Shown here: piece by piece, positions 12,426 to 24,266 of the stretch
Position numbering within the stretch: position 1 is the first letter of the stretch
How the letters are laid out: every line of letters starts with the position of its first letter
Source: Spiroplasma_E sp902809815
GTDB taxonomy: Bacteria; Bacillota_I; Bacilli_A; Mycoplasmatales; VBWQ01
NCBI RefSeq assembly: GCF_964030925.1
Contig: NZ_OZ034992.1
Location: forward strand, 1,426,001 to 1,490,000
Length of the DNA: 64,000 bases
Direction: 5' to 3'
The notes under the pieces: model-generated
Seen by the model: the letters and a program-made list of their open reading frames with translations, nothing else
Databases searched by the model: none
Told to the model about the DNA's origin: nothing
Program-made: the position numbers and the translations under genes

Positions 12426-12644
12426 TATAGTAATTTTAAAGGTAAAAATTTAACTGATATATATAATTGAAATGTTAATGAAATATTTAAACGTTGTGGT
12501 ATTCATATACCAAGTCAAAAGAAATCTGCACAACAATCAGTTCCCGAAAGTACAGCAGTTAATATTTCAACTATTAATTATATTGAACAAAAATTATGAC
12601 AATTTAATATTGATATTCTTAAATGTATTCAAATATTAGTAAGC

Positions 12645-13819
12645 GGTGGTTGGCCCTTAATTACTGGACCATTTTGGTGGTTGGCCCTTAATTACTGGAC
12701 CATTTTTGATATAAAATTCTAAATTTTAATTTGTAAAATTGGTGGTTTTAGAAATTTAGAATGTATTCTTTCATAATTATAAAACATAACATATTGATTT
12801 ACATCATTTATAGCTTCATTGATGGATAAATATTGATTTGATCCTTTAGGTAGTCATTCTTGAGATAAATGAGAAAATCAGTTTTCAGATAATACATTAC
12901 CACCAATATCATAAGGTTGTTTTTTGCTTAAAATTATTTGTTTATCCTCTGCTCATTTTGTGATATCCTGACAATAAAATTCGTTGGCGTTATCTGAATG
13001 TAAAATAACATTTTTTACTTGATTTCAAGAAAATTGTTTGTTGATTTTTTCAAGAGCAGGAAGAATTAAATCCTGATATGATTTATTAGGAGCAATATTA
13101 TAACTAACAACATTATTTGAATAAAAATCAATAATTACAAAAAGATATAATCATCCTTCTTTAGTATTTATTTGTTTAGTGTCCATTGATCAAATTTGAT
13201 TTGAAGAGGTTGTACTTTTATAATCTTTGTTTACTTTATCCATTGTAGGTATTCACTTATTTGGATTTTTTTTGTTTTTAGGATAGTTATTTTTAGTTTG
13301 TTTTAATCCTTGAATATTGTGTTCTTTCATAATTTTTCGCATTTGTTTTATTGATAATTCTATATTTAAAATGATATTTTTTTCTTGTTTTAATCACTCT
13401 TTAAAAGCTGAAAAAATTCTTAAATATCCATAAATTCTGCCTTTTCTTGTAGAATGAAATTCGATTAAAAGTTGGCATATTTTTTGATATTTATGATTGC
13501 ATTTAATAATATGATTTTCTTCTTTTTTAATAGGTTTTTGTTTATTTTTTAAAAAGTAATATGTTGATCTGTTTAATTGAAGATATTGACATAGGTTTCT
13601 AATTGAATATTGATTTTTACAATCATCAATAATTTTAATTTTTTCTTTGATATTTAATTTGTTAATTACTAATGCTATTTGTTTAATTTTATCCATTAAT
13701 AAAAATCCTTTCAGGTTAAAATTAGTGTTAATTATATAACACAATTGTTTTTAGAATACATTCAGGTTTTTTAAATTAATGGTCTAGTAAAAAGGGCTAA
13801 GTGGCAAGTGGCAAGTGGC
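12645..13819 (-). mobile_element. IS-B copy 1, IS3-like, with duplicated left end
   Basis: Imperfect inverted ends (GGTGGTTGGCCCTTAATTAC on the left; complement of GCCACTTAGCCC on the right). Flanked by a 3-bp target duplication AGC (12642-12644 and 13820-13822). The left end is present twice in tandem with 31-bp period (12645-12675, then 12676 on) and the right end carries three copies of AAGTGGC. Both duplications are inside the target duplication. Confidence 0.92.
12719..13696 (-). CDS. IS3-family transposase (IS-B copy 1)
   Basis: 325 aa, same protein as described at 57148-58125. Frame intact, AAAGGA upstream of the ATG. Confidence 0.9.
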
Positions 13820-13943
13820 AGCATAGATAAAGATTTATTAAATAGTAAAACATTTAATATTAATGATGAACAAGAAATTAATAATTTAACAGTTAAATTA
13901 AAATTATTTAATCCCGAAAATAACCAATTAATAGGAGAGAACA

Positions 13944-15968
13944 ATGGAAAACAACAACAAACCACAAACGAAGTTTCCACAGAAACAGACTAAACTTAAT
14001 CAAGCAGAAGTAGAAAATGATTATTTAATTGATAATATTCCTTATGATTTTACAAATATGATGGGTGCTACTAGTGACCCAGATATTAATAGAGCATATG
14101 ATGAATTTAAAAAAAGAACAATATATATTTATGAAATTGAACGTTTATTTAAAAATAATGAAAATAATAGTTTAAGATTTTCAGCAAATACTATTAAAAT
14201 TGGTTTTATTGATATTGATAAAGTATTAAAAACTACTGCTGTTGAAACATCTGATTTTACTATGCAATTAAATCAAAGAGTAAGTACTAATATTAATGAT
14301 AATACAATTGAATATAGTATGACTGATATTAAAAATTTAATATTTCAAGAAATAAATTTACTAAATCAATTTAAATTATATGCAGTATCTATTAATGAAC
14401 CATTAATTGAAAATAATATTGATAATTTATATATCATTAATAACTATTCACAACCTTATCAAAATCCAAAAACAAGAAGTACTAAAAGCATTACTATTAT
14501 TAAAATTAAAGATTTTAAAACAAGAGATGGTTATCCCAATATTATTAAATTACAAAAACCATTAGACAAAGATACCAAAGTAACTGGTTTAAAAATTAAA
14601 GCCCCTAGAAGCATGATTTTTGGCAATATAAAGGTACTTGGTGAAGTTGACAATATGGAAGTATACCCAAAGTTATTTGTCAAGGATAAGATAGCATTTC
14701 CGCTGTTATCAATGCCTATTGAAACTCAACCAAAAGTTAGAATATTACAACAGTGATTTAGTGAACAAATATTACCTTGAAATTTAGCAAAACAATTTAT
14801 TGGACAAGAAAAATCAGTTTTAGATTTAATTGCTATTAGTGGTGGCAAAGAAACAAGAAAAGAAGTTATTAATAATGCAAGAGTAACTGATACTTGACTA
14901 GGTTGAGAAATGGGTGCTGTTTGAGATGGTAATTGACCATTAAAACACGAAATACATTTAGAAGATAAAAAAGTTTTATCTTATAGTAATGAAGGATGAT
15001 ATGTTTATCTTGCAACTAATAATAGATTTAAAAGTATAGAAATTGAAATAAAAGATGCACCAACAATTGATAGTTTACAAAAATTATTATTAGATATGTT
15101 AAGTTATACATATAACTACAATAGAAATTTCGAAGGTGCAGATTATGATGATAAAGGTAAACCAAAAAATAAAATAACAGAATTAAGAAAAAAATTTGAA
15201 GGTCAAAAACCCGATGAAGTGATTACCAACTTATTTAGGCAGTGAGAGTTAGATTATCCAAATTATGTTAATTTATCACAAGTTAAAATATTTAAACAAA
15301 TATTTACTATGTTATCAAAATATATTTATTCTTCTTTATCAATAAACAAAGGTTTAAATGATGATAATAAAATTTTATTACCATATTATTTTGAATTAAA
15401 ATCAAGTCCAATACAACCTAGTGAAAATGATATTTGACAGTATAAAGATGTAAAAGTAATATTAAAATCTGTATATTTTGATTTTACAAATATTAATAAT
15501 ATTAAATTAAAAAATAATGATATTAGTCAAAATGAATTATTTAAACTTGATGATAATCAATTTAATTGATTATCAATAACAAATGAATTAGAAAGTAATA
15601 ACATACCTTCATTAATTCCTGCCGATTGAACATTAACTAATGGTGAATATGGAAAATATTTTACAAAATTAATTATTAATAATAATAAAATTGAAAATGC
15701 TTTAAATTTATATGGTTCAAATAAATCACAATTATTTTCAAAGTTAGAATTTTATAAAGAAATTGCACAAATTGATAATGTTAATGAATTTGAATTAAAA
15801 ATTGAAAATCCGATTAATAATTTAAATCGGATTGAAATCAGTGGTATTTTTGGTGCTGGTAACTATGATTTAATTTTAATAACTGATAAACAAGAAATAA
15901 ATTTAAAAAATATTAATTTATTTGATAAATATAATGAAAATATTTCTTATATTAACTTAGAGATATAA
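13944..15968 (+). CDS. large phage-type structural protein, unknown role
   Basis: 674 aa, intact, AGGAGA 4 nt before the ATG. Rich in Asn, Ile and Lys, with TGA Trp codons. No signal peptide or membrane segment. An aromatic patch around residues 270-340 (DTWLGWEMGAVWDGNWP) and a C-terminal part of short beta-type stretches suggest a virion or tail protein. I do not recognise a family. The support for phage origin is context: it overlaps a short upstream gene, is followed by a small membrane protein, and its style matches the portal/tail-fibre block at 24.3-29.3 kb. Confidence 0.6.
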
Positions 15969-15969
15969 A

Positions 15970-16306
15970 TTATTTATTAAAATATTCATTAGGATACTTA
16001 CCATTTCATACTATATCTGTACTGTAGTATCAATTTTGAAAAGATATATCAAATTTTCTTCTTAATGGTTCATCTGCAAAATATAACTCAAATTTATAAT
16101 CTTTTTTTAAAGTATCATTAGGATTAGTTGTCCAAATAGTTTGAACACCCATTATAGGTTCTTTATATGAATTTAAATAATATTTAAGTCCACTAAGATT
16201 ATGGGTAAGCACCCCCCATGATTAATCCTATTGTTCCGGTTGTAGCACCAGTTAGTGCTAATGCTAATGTTATTTTACTTAAATTTGTTTTTATTCATGT
16301 TTTCAT
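15970..16306 (-). pseudogene. small one-helix membrane/exported protein, frameshifted in a G6 run
   Basis: ATG at 16306 with AAAGGAG. It starts MKTWIKTNLSKITLALALTG, a hydrophobic signal or anchor. The frame is lost at a run of six G (16213-16218, C on the plus strand); with five G it continues for a further 80 aa (…NWYYSTDIVWNGKYPNEYFNK) to the stop at 15970. Total would be about 111 aa. It converges on the phage-type gene with 1 bp between the stops. Unknown function. Confidence 0.6.
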
Positions 16307-16390
16307 ATTAAATTACTCCTTTTTTTCTTGATTTTACTTATAAATTGTACTATTTTTGATTATTTTTACAAGTATGCTTTTAAATGCAAA

Positions 16391-16420
16391 ATAACGCCTA
16401 AATTAAAGGCGTTTATTTTG
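16391..16420. terminator. GC-rich hairpin terminator
   Basis: AACGCC and GGCGTT arms (16393-16398 with 16408-16413) followed by T-rich sequence on either strand. Separates the small membrane gene from the UPF0236 gene. Confidence 0.7.
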
Positions 16421-17511
16421 TGAGACCTATAACTATTAATTATATTGAACTTGTTTATTATATTTTAAATATGAAAGTATTTTTTTAAATAATTTTGATT
16501 TTAGTCAAAATTACACTTATATATGTTTATAATATTAAAGTAAATTATTTTTTTAAATATATTTACAATAAATTTAGATTTTTTTTAAAATAGTTAGGAG
16601 AAGTAAATGTGAATTTTAATTACAAATGAACTTATAAAGAACAATATCCTAAAATTGATAATTTAATTTTAGAACATATAACAAAGAAATGAGAAAAATG
16701 AGATTGAAGAATAAAAAATACAAGAGATAAAAAGAAATATAAAATTGTTGATTATGAATATCGAACAAGAAAAACAATGTATGGATTAGTAACTTATAAA
16801 AGAAGAATTTATGAATATTTTGATGAAAAATTACAAAAATTAGTTCGTGTTTGTTTAGTTGATGAAAAAATGGAACTTCCAAAATATAAAAGAATTGGTG
16901 AAGATATCGAAGATACTATTATCGAAAATTTTGCTGATGGAAAAAGATATCATGATATTTGTGCGATTTGTAAAAAAGCAGGTATTAGTGTTAGTAGTAT
17001 TCATAGAGTTTTTAAAAATTTTGAAATAGTTGAAGCAAATCCAGTAAAAGTAAAATTAGAAAAAAATAAACCTATTTTTGTTGCAATTGATGATGGTCAT
17101 CGAAAATTTTGAAATTTTAAACGTAAAGGTATAAAACATTCTATGAGATTAATAGTAACATATACAGATAATATTAATCACAAAGTACAAAATAAAAGAG
17201 TAAAAGCAATTATTAGACCAACAAAAACAAAAATTGGAGTTAAAAAGACTGCTGAATTTGTTAAAGAGCATTGTCAAAAATTTTATGAAAATATTGAACA
17301 AGCAAGAATTATTATTTGTGGTGATAGTGCAGGATGAATTAAAGAAGTGGCAGATTATTTAGGTGCACAGTTTGTTTTAGATAAATTTCATTTAATTAGA
17401 ACATTATATCTTGGAATAATGGCTGGAAATAAAGAAAAATATTTAAATGAATATAATCACTGTAAAAATTTAATTAATAATGGTCAATATGAACAATTAA
17501 TTGATTATTTG

Positions 17512-18667
17512 GACATATTCCGTAATTAAATTTAATTAATTGTCAATAAAATTGTTTTAAAACTATTTAGTGTTATTGAATATAGAAATAAATATTTTTT
17601 GAAAAAATAGTTTAAAAAATGAGTTTACATTTTAAACAAAAAATTGTTAATAATATTTTTATATTAACTCGATAAAAATTTAAATTTTAAAAAAATATTT
17701 TTAATATTTTTTTTATTTTAATGGTTTTATTTTATTAAAAATTTCACAAAGTAAGTTAAATCTTAAGTACATAAGTCTAAATTTAGATTTTCTACATTTA
17801 TTTACTAAAATTTTGAATCTTTTCAATCAAGCAAAGACATGTTCAACTTTAATTCTAATTTTAGATACAATCTTATTGTATTTTCTTTCTTGTTTAGTTA
17901 ATTTTTTATTTTTAGTTCTTTTAATTGGTATTATTGTATTTTTATAAATATTTTGTATACCTTGATATCCTAAATCACCAATAATTATTGTTTTTTCTGA
18001 AAATTCAAGATTTGAATTTTTTAATATTTGAAAATCATGCACTTTACCATTATCAGCAAAAATATCAACAATTTTTTTATTAAAAAAATCATATACAATT
18101 TGAAATTTTATAGAATACATTCAACTTTTACCAAAAAAATATTCTAACTGTAGTTTTTTTTAGTTGGTCTTTCAATTTCAATCTCAGTTGAATCAATTAA
18201 ATAAAATTGAAATTCATTTGAATTTTCTTGTTTTTTATCAATTTTTAATTTATATCTTTCTTTTAAAAATTGGTAATCTTTGTGGTTACTAAGTTTATTT
18301 TCTACTCAAGTAATATTTCGAAAACAACTTGATGGGCTCATTTTAGATTTAATACTCATTTGAAAAAAAGTATAATATTCTTTTCAGTATAATAAAGTCA
18401 TCATTAATCTTTCTTCTACTGAAAGTTTATTTTTTCGACCTTTATTTTTTTCTAATTTTTCTATTTCAATTAATTTTTCTAACATTTCATTAAAATGAAA
18501 ACGTTTTATACCAAAATATCTGTAAAATTCTTCATTTTTTAATTTTTTTAAATTTTCAAAAATCATTTTTATCAACACTTTTCTAAATTTATTGTTAATA
18601 ACAAAATTATAAAATAAATTTTAAAATTATTAATTGACTTTTAAAAAATTTAATTACGGAATATGTC
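17512..18667 (-). mobile_element. IS-A copy 3, IS5-like
   Basis: 1,156 bp with perfect inverted ends, inserted in the UPF0236 gene. Flanks end ...TTATTTG and start TTTTATA...; no clean duplication. Confidence 0.95.
17713..18578 (-). CDS. IS5-like transposase, two frames (IS-A copy 3)
   Basis: As at 23200-24065, with 8 A at the frameshift site. Differs by a Ser-to-Phe change just after the junction. Confidence 0.8.
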
Positions 18668-18893
18668 TTTTATATAAAGAATTGGATAATCATAAAAAAT
18701 TAAAGAAACAATATTTTAAAAATAATAAACAAGGTATTGAAAATCAAGGTGCAAAGTGGAATATAGGTTGTTTTACTGAAACTAATATTTGACATGTTTT
18801 AAAAGAAATGCTTGGTAATAGAACATATAATATTTTAATTTATATTAAAATGGTTATTTTTAAATGTAATAAGATAAATTTAGAAACATAATT

Positions 18894-19319
18894 TTAATGA
18901 ATGTAATAATTATTGATTATTTCACAATTTGCAATAGCATCTCAAAAATTATTATTTTTTAATTTTGTTTTGAAACCAATAATAAAAAAAGTTAATGATA
19001 TAGTTATAAAAAATAATATTGGAAGTAAAAATAAAAGCAAAAAAATTCCACTTCGTAATTCAGTTCATTCATAATAATTTTCTTTAATATGATGAGTTCC
19101 AAGATTATAAAAATATTTTGCAGAATGCTCTATGATAAAACTTAATCGAAAGTGTTTTAACATATCAAATCCATCAATACAATTTAAATTTTTGTTTAAA
19201 TAAAAAAAATTAAAATGACTAAAATCTATTAATATTAATCCTATAATTAAAGTTAAAATAGTTAAAATAAATAATGATACAGTTAATAACTGTAATTTTT
19301 TAAGTGTTTTAATTTTCAT
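18894..19319 (-). CDS. two-helix membrane protein of unknown function
   Basis: 141 aa. AAGGAG precedes ATG 19319 (an ATG 13 codons upstream lacks a ribosome site). Hydrophobic segments at about residues 8-32 and 100-128, with a hydrophilic loop of about 65 aa between. No family recognised. Lies convergent with the UPF0236 remnant, 2 bp from its stop. Confidence 0.65.
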
Positions 19320-19586
19320 TTTTAAATTCTCCTTAACTTTATTCCATAAGTTTAGCACTTACTAAACTTAATTATAAGTATTTTAGTTGAAATATCTTTT
19401 AAAAAATAGTAAGATGAATGTACAATTTCATAAAAATCCTAATTATTTCTTGTCTAACATAATAATAAGACTATATGAATTAATTTATTCCAGATTTTTG
19501 ACAATCTCCCAGATATTACATATATCAATTATGTTATACTATTTTTATAAGTTATTTTGTGGAGAATGTTAAGAGGTGATGTTCTT
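19320..19586. other. intergenic region before the FtsK-like gene
   Basis: No convincing gene. It separates two divergent genes and must hold both promoters; the stretch TATGTTATACTATTTTTA near 19530-19550 contains a TATACT -10-like hexamer reading right. Confidence 0.4.
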
Positions 19587-20672
19587 ATGATTAAAAATGG
19601 CATCAAAATATCAAAATCTCAATCTCGTGGTGATGAAGTTGGATTACTTTTTTTCTTATTAGTAATCTTCTTTTTCCTAATAGTTAGTTTAACTAGATTT
19701 TCAATAATTGGTAAAGTACTTGATGATTTTCTTTTTTCTTTTTTATTTGGGTGAATAAAATATGCTGTTTATTTCTTTCTTTTTTTAATGATTATTCCTT
19801 TAGCTTTTGGTTATCGCATGCAATTTAAATTGAAGTATATTTTTGTTTATTTTTTATTTTTAGTGATTATTTGTTGGACAACGCAAACTTTAACTTTAAT
19901 AATTTTAGGAAAGAGTAATTTATGAACTAGTTATTATAATTTAAACCTATTAAATATTAGTGAAATATACGTTAAAACATGATGAAATACAAATGGTATA
20001 AATAATTATCTAGGTTTTTTTGCTTCACCAATTTCTTTTAAAGATTTTAGTGTTGAAACCTTTTTTCCAGCATATGCTACTGGTGGCATTATTAGTAATG
20101 TTTTAATAGGTATTTTTAATTATGGTTTTTTTGTTACTAATTTAATTGCAAACTTTATTAGTATTTTTTCTTTAACTTGTTTATTTATTTTTAATAAACC
20201 TTTTATTTTCTTTAGCAAAATGAAACAAATTATTAAACAAATTATTATTAATAATAAAAATAAAAAGCAAAAAAATAAAATAAATGCTAATTTAAAACAA
20301 AAACATATTGAGTTAAAACAAGAAAAATTATTAATTGATAAACAAGTTAAAAAATCTTTTAGAAAAGAAAATAGTTTTAATAAGGAATCAAAGAAGGAAC
20401 CGCCTATATCACCAGTAAAAAAAGCAGAAATAAAACAAAATGAAATAAAACAAAATGATAATAGTGACATTATCAATAAACCTTCTTCGCCTATTGTTTA
20501 TTTTAATGAAAATAGTTATTTAACTCCTTTTGGTAAAATTGACCCTGAAAAACAAAAAGATGTAATGAGTAATAGCAAAGGTACTCTGGTAGTTAAAAAA
20601 AGTTTAGAAGATAGTATTTTAAATCGTGAAATTCTTAATGATAACGAAACTATTATTAATAACGAATCATAA
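19587..20672 (+). CDS. FtsK/SpoIIIE-like N-terminal membrane domain without motor
   Basis: 361 aa. The ATG at 19587 follows AGAGGTGAT. Residues 18-205 hold four to five hydrophobic helices; the block FFPAYATGGIISNVLIGIFN followed by a last hydrophobic helix is the layout of the FtsK/SpoIIIE membrane anchor just before the linker. From residue 210 on there is a Lys/Gln/Glu-rich linker with coiled-coil character, and then the gene ends. There is no P-loop ATPase, and the next gene is uvrC. Either a stop has separated the anchor from a motor that is now lost, or the motor is a separate gene elsewhere. Assignment by pattern only; another polytopic membrane protein is possible. Confidence 0.5.
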
Positions 20673-20776
20673 GTAATTAATAATGAATAAAATTAAGAAT
20701 TTACTTTAGGATAAAACATTATATTAATGTTAAAATCAAAGTATCTTTTAATTTGTTAATAAATTTAGGTGAACTA

Positions 20777-22549
20777 ATGGCAGAAAAATCTTTACTACAA
20801 ATGAAAATTAAACTTTTACCTAATATTGCTGGATGTTATTTATTTAAAGATATACATAATAATTTAATTTATGTTGGTAAAGCTAATTCATTAAAAAAAC
20901 GAGTAACTTCATATTTAAATAAAGCCAGTAATTTTAAAACAATGTTATTAGTTAATGATATTCATGATGTTGAATACATTACGACATCTAATGAAAAAGA
21001 GGCTTTAATTTTAGAACAAACATTGATTAAAAAACATCATCCTAAATATAATATTTTGTTAGCAGATGATAAAAAATATCCTTATATTCAAATTACTACT
21101 AATAATCGTGATCCACAATATCGTTATGTACGTAGTGCTACTAAAAAAGAGGGACATTATTATGGACCATTTCCCGATGGTACTGGTGCGCGTGAAATTT
21201 TAAAGTTATTGGAACGAATTTTTCCATTACGAAAATGTGCTGGTAATCTTGGTAAACCTTGTTTATATTATCATTTACAGCAATGTTCTGGTGCTTGTTT
21301 TAAATCAGTACCTATTACTTATTATGAAGATATGATTAGTAAAATTGATCAATTTTTCAAAGGGAATGTTACTGCTGTTAAAAAAATATTAATTAATAAT
21401 ATGAATATTAGTGTTGAAAACTTACAATTTGAAAATGCTAATCGTATTAAAATTTTGTTATCAAAAATAGATTTATTTTTATCACAACAAGTTGTTGAGT
21501 TTCAAGATTATGGAAATCGCGATTTTATTAATTTTTTAATTGAAGATGAAATGGTTGTTTTAATTACTTTATTTTATCGTAATGGTAAATTGCAAGCTAA
21601 AGATGAACAAATAGTTCAAAATAATTACTTAGAAATTCAAGATTTAATTCGTAATTATTGTCAACAACTATATAGTAAAAATACATTGCCAAATGAAATA
21701 TATTTACCATCAAATATTGATTTAAAACAATTAAAATTATTATTTCCACAAATAAAATTTATTAATCCAATTAAAGGAACAAAAGAACATATTTTAACAT
21801 TGGCAAAAACCAATGCCATTTACGCATGAAATAATTATTTACAAACTAATCAATTTAATGCACCGTTAAATATGATGAAAGTATTATCACAATGATTAAA
21901 AATTCCTAATTTAAATCATTTAGAGGTTTTTGATGTTTCTAATCTTCAACAAAGTGCTAGTGTTGGCGGTATGATTGTTTATAAGAATGGTAATCCTAGT
22001 TTTAATGATTATCGTAAATTTTTATTAGATCCAAAAATTATTGACGATTATCATCGTTTTTGTGAAATGATTTATCGTAGATATCATCACTTAGTTATTA
22101 ATAAATTGCCACTTCCTGATTTAATTATTGTTGATGGTGGAAAACCACAAATTAGTGCTACATTAGAACAACTAACATTATTAAACTTAACAATTCCTAT
22201 TATTGGATTAGTTAAAAATAAAAAACATCAAACTGATAAAATTATAAATGAAAAAATGCAAATTATTAATATTCCTAAAACTGATGCTTGTTTTTTATTT
22301 TTGAGTAAATTACAAGATCAAGTTCATAATTATGCAATTAAATATCATAAAACAAAACGAAGTCAATCAATGATAAGTAGTGTTTTATCATCAGTACCAG
22401 GAATTGGTTTACAATTACAAAATAAAATATTACAGCAATTTCCAACTTGACAATTATTGCAAAATGCTACAAAAACAGAACTTTCATCATTAGTTAAATC
22501 AAAAGTAATTTTAGAAAAACTATGAAAAGAATTACATAGTTTTGAATAA
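20777..22549 (+). CDS. uvrC: excinuclease ABC subunit C
   Basis: 590 aa, usual length. Makes both incisions around bulky DNA lesions with UvrA and UvrB. GIY-YIG nuclease at residues 10-90 (AGCYLFKD, then LIYVGKA), cysteine cluster near residues 160-180 (C-x6-CLYYHLQQCSGAC), a short UVR region, the RNase H-like nuclease half (FDVSNLQQ, IIVDGGKPQ) and a C-terminal helix-hairpin-helix (SVPGIGLQ). Start chosen at MAEKS with GGTG just upstream; an in-frame codon eight residues earlier lacks support. Intact across several TGA Trp codons. Confidence 0.95.
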
Positions 22550-22631
22550 TATATTATTAAGAAATAAATAATAACGTAAATAAGATATTTATCTAAGTTA
22601 CTAATGTAAAAATATCAAAAATTAGATAAAA

Positions 22632-22655
22632 AATATCTTAATGTTTTAAGATATT
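22632..22655 (-). terminator. terminator of the ankyrin remnant
   Basis: AATATCTTAA pairs perfectly with TTAAGATATT over a 4-nt loop; on the minus strand it is followed by a run of T. It overlaps the last codons of the ankyrin remnant. Confidence 0.7.
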
Positions 22656-23110
22656 GAAAATTTTAAGGTATTGCTTTCGTTTGTGAAAGAATTTTGCATT
22701 TGTAAATCGATATTACTAATATGTTCTCAACTTTCAATACTATTTTTATCTTTTGGCATATAATAGTTAATAATTTTTTTCTATTTTCACTGGCATTTTT
22801 ATTAATTTCTTTTTTTTCAATTGGATTTCAATTTGGAGATGAAGGAATTAATTGTTTTATAAATACTTTATTTTTATAAGTTAATTGATGTTCTTTTTTA
22901 ATAGTCAAAGTATTTTTTGATTGTAATAACATACAAGCATGATTTCATGCCGAATTTCCTGAATTATCTTTATAATCAATATCAACTGGTCATTCATTTA
23001 TTAAATAAGTTACTAATTTTTGTCAATCATTTAATACTGCTATATGTAATAATGAAGAATTTTCTTTTCCAAACTTGATAATATTAATAAAATCTTTTTT
23101 TTAGAGAATA
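22646..23110 (-). pseudogene. ankyrin-repeat protein, C-terminal remnant
   Basis: On the minus strand a frame entering from IS-A copy 4 reads ankyrin-type sequence (SSLLHIAVLNDWQKLVTYLI, then DIDYKDNSGNSAWNHACMLL) and a charged tail. A +1 shift in an A run near 22790 restores a more natural tail (YYMPKDKNSIESWEHISNID) ending at 22646. N-terminus lost at the IS. A second ankyrin gene hit by the same IS family. Confidence 0.65.
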
Positions 23111-24266
23111 GACATATTCCGTAATTAAATTTTTTAAAAGTCAATTGATAATTTTAAAATTTATTTTATAATTTTGTTATTAACAATAAATTTAGAAAAG
23201 TGTTGATAAAAATGATTTTTGAAAATTTAAAAAAATTAAAAAATGAAGAATTTTACAGATATTTTGGTATAAAACGTTTTCATTTTAATGAAATGTTAGA
23301 AAAATTAATTGAAATAGAAAAATTAGAAAAAAATAAAGGTCGAAAAAATAAACTTTCAGTAGAAGAAAGATTAATGATGACTTTATTATACTGAAAAGAA
23401 TATTATACGTTTTTTCAAATGAGTATTAAATCTAAAATGAGCCCATCAAGTTGTTTTCGAAATATTACTTGAGTAGAAAATAAACTTAGTAACCACAAAG
23501 ATTACCAATTTTTAAAAGAAAGATATAAATTAAAAATTGATAAAAAACAAGAAAATTCAAATGAATTTCAATTTTATTTAATTGATTCAACTGAGATTGA
23601 AATTGAAAGACCAACTAAAAAAAACTACAGTTAGAATATTTTTCTGGTAAAAGTTGAATGTATTCTATAAAATTTCAAATTGTATATGATTTTTTTAATA
23701 AAAAAATTGTTGATATTTTTGCTGATAATGGTAAAGTGCATGATTTTCAAATATTAAAAAATTCAAATCTTGAATTTTCAGAAAAAACAATAATTATTGG
23801 TGATTTAGGATATCAAGGTATACAAAATATTTATAAAAATACAATAATACCAATTAAAAGAACTAAAAATAAAAAATTAACTAAACAAGAAAGAAAATAC
23901 AATAAGATTGTATCTAAAATTAGAATTAAAGTTGAACATGTCTTTGCTTGATTGAAAAGATTCAAAATTTTAGTAAATAAATGTAGAAAATCTAAATTTA
24001 GACTTATGTACTTAAGATTTAACTTACTTTGTGAAATTTTTAATAAAATAAAACCATTAAAATAAAAAAAATATTAAAAATATTTTTTTAAAATTTAAAT
24101 TTTTATCGAGTTAATATAAAAATATTATTAACAATTTTTTGTTTAAAATGTAAACTCATTTTTTAAACTATTTTTTCAAAAAATATTTATTTCTATATTC
24201 AATAACACTAAATAGTTTTAAAACAATTTTATTGACAATTAATTAAATTTAATTACGGAATATGTC
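23111..24266 (+). mobile_element. IS-A copy 4, IS5-like (reference copy)
   Basis: 1,156 bp, perfect inverted ends. Left flank is the ankyrin remnant, right flank the portal-like phage gene; no shared target duplication, so the copy sits at a rearrangement joint. Confidence 0.95.
23200..24065 (+). CDS. IS5-family transposase, orfA/orfB with -1 frameshift
   Basis: DDE transposase. orfA (23200-23634, GTG start, alternative ATG 23212) contains an N-terminal helical HTH region (FGIKRFHFNEMLEKLI) and the first catalytic Asp in LIDSTEIEIERPT. orfB (open from before ATG 23658 to 24065) has the second Asp in IIGDLGYQG and the Glu in KVEHVFAWLKRFK; this D-D-E spacing and the GDLGYQG box are typical of the IS5/IS1031 kind. 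At 23617-23625 the zero-frame codons AAA AAA AAC form the slippery heptamer A AAA AAC; a -1 shift joins both frames into a single protein of about 288 aa. Confidence 0.88.

Larger units (their letters stand above)
12426..13993 (+). pseudogene. tailed-phage-type gene fragment, split by IS-B copy 1
   Basis: Two in-frame halves, 12426-12644 and 13823-13993, join exactly when IS-B copy 1 and one AGC target copy are removed (the frame reads ...ILVS/IDKDLL...). The result is about 130 aa with no recognised domain and a Gln/Thr-rich tail. Its 5' part is lost at IS-A copy 2. Its end overlaps the start of the next gene by 50 nt, typical of phage gene packing. Function unknown. Confidence 0.65.
16609..18891 (+). 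pseudogene. UPF0236-family transposase-like protein split by IS-A copy 3
   Basis: GTG start with TAGGAG 8 nt upstream. The 301-aa N-terminal part has a charged N-terminus, an HTH-like stretch (ICKKAGISVSSIHRVFKN), an acidic RNase H-like strand (FVAIDDGHRKFW), then IIICGDSAGWIK and LDKFHLIRTL, all of which match what I know of UPF0236 / Mbov_0401-like proteins found on mollicute mobile elements. The remaining 75 aa resume after the IS at 18668 (…QGAKWNIGCFTETNIWHVL…). The two halves do not align as one seamless frame and some residues look lost. Confidence 0.7.

Noticed and set aside
10686..12644. One continuous ankyrin gene running through IS-A copy 2
   Set aside because: The sequence after the element has no ankyrin character and continues in frame into the phage-type fragment.
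12645..12707. Tandem 31-bp repeat as a possible CRISPR-like array
   Set aside because: Only two units without spacers, and the unit is the terminal repeat of IS-B.
20120..20476. Minus-strand hydrophobic frame opposite the FtsK-like gene
   Set aside because: It is the complement of a Lys-rich linker, which always gives Phe-rich shadows.
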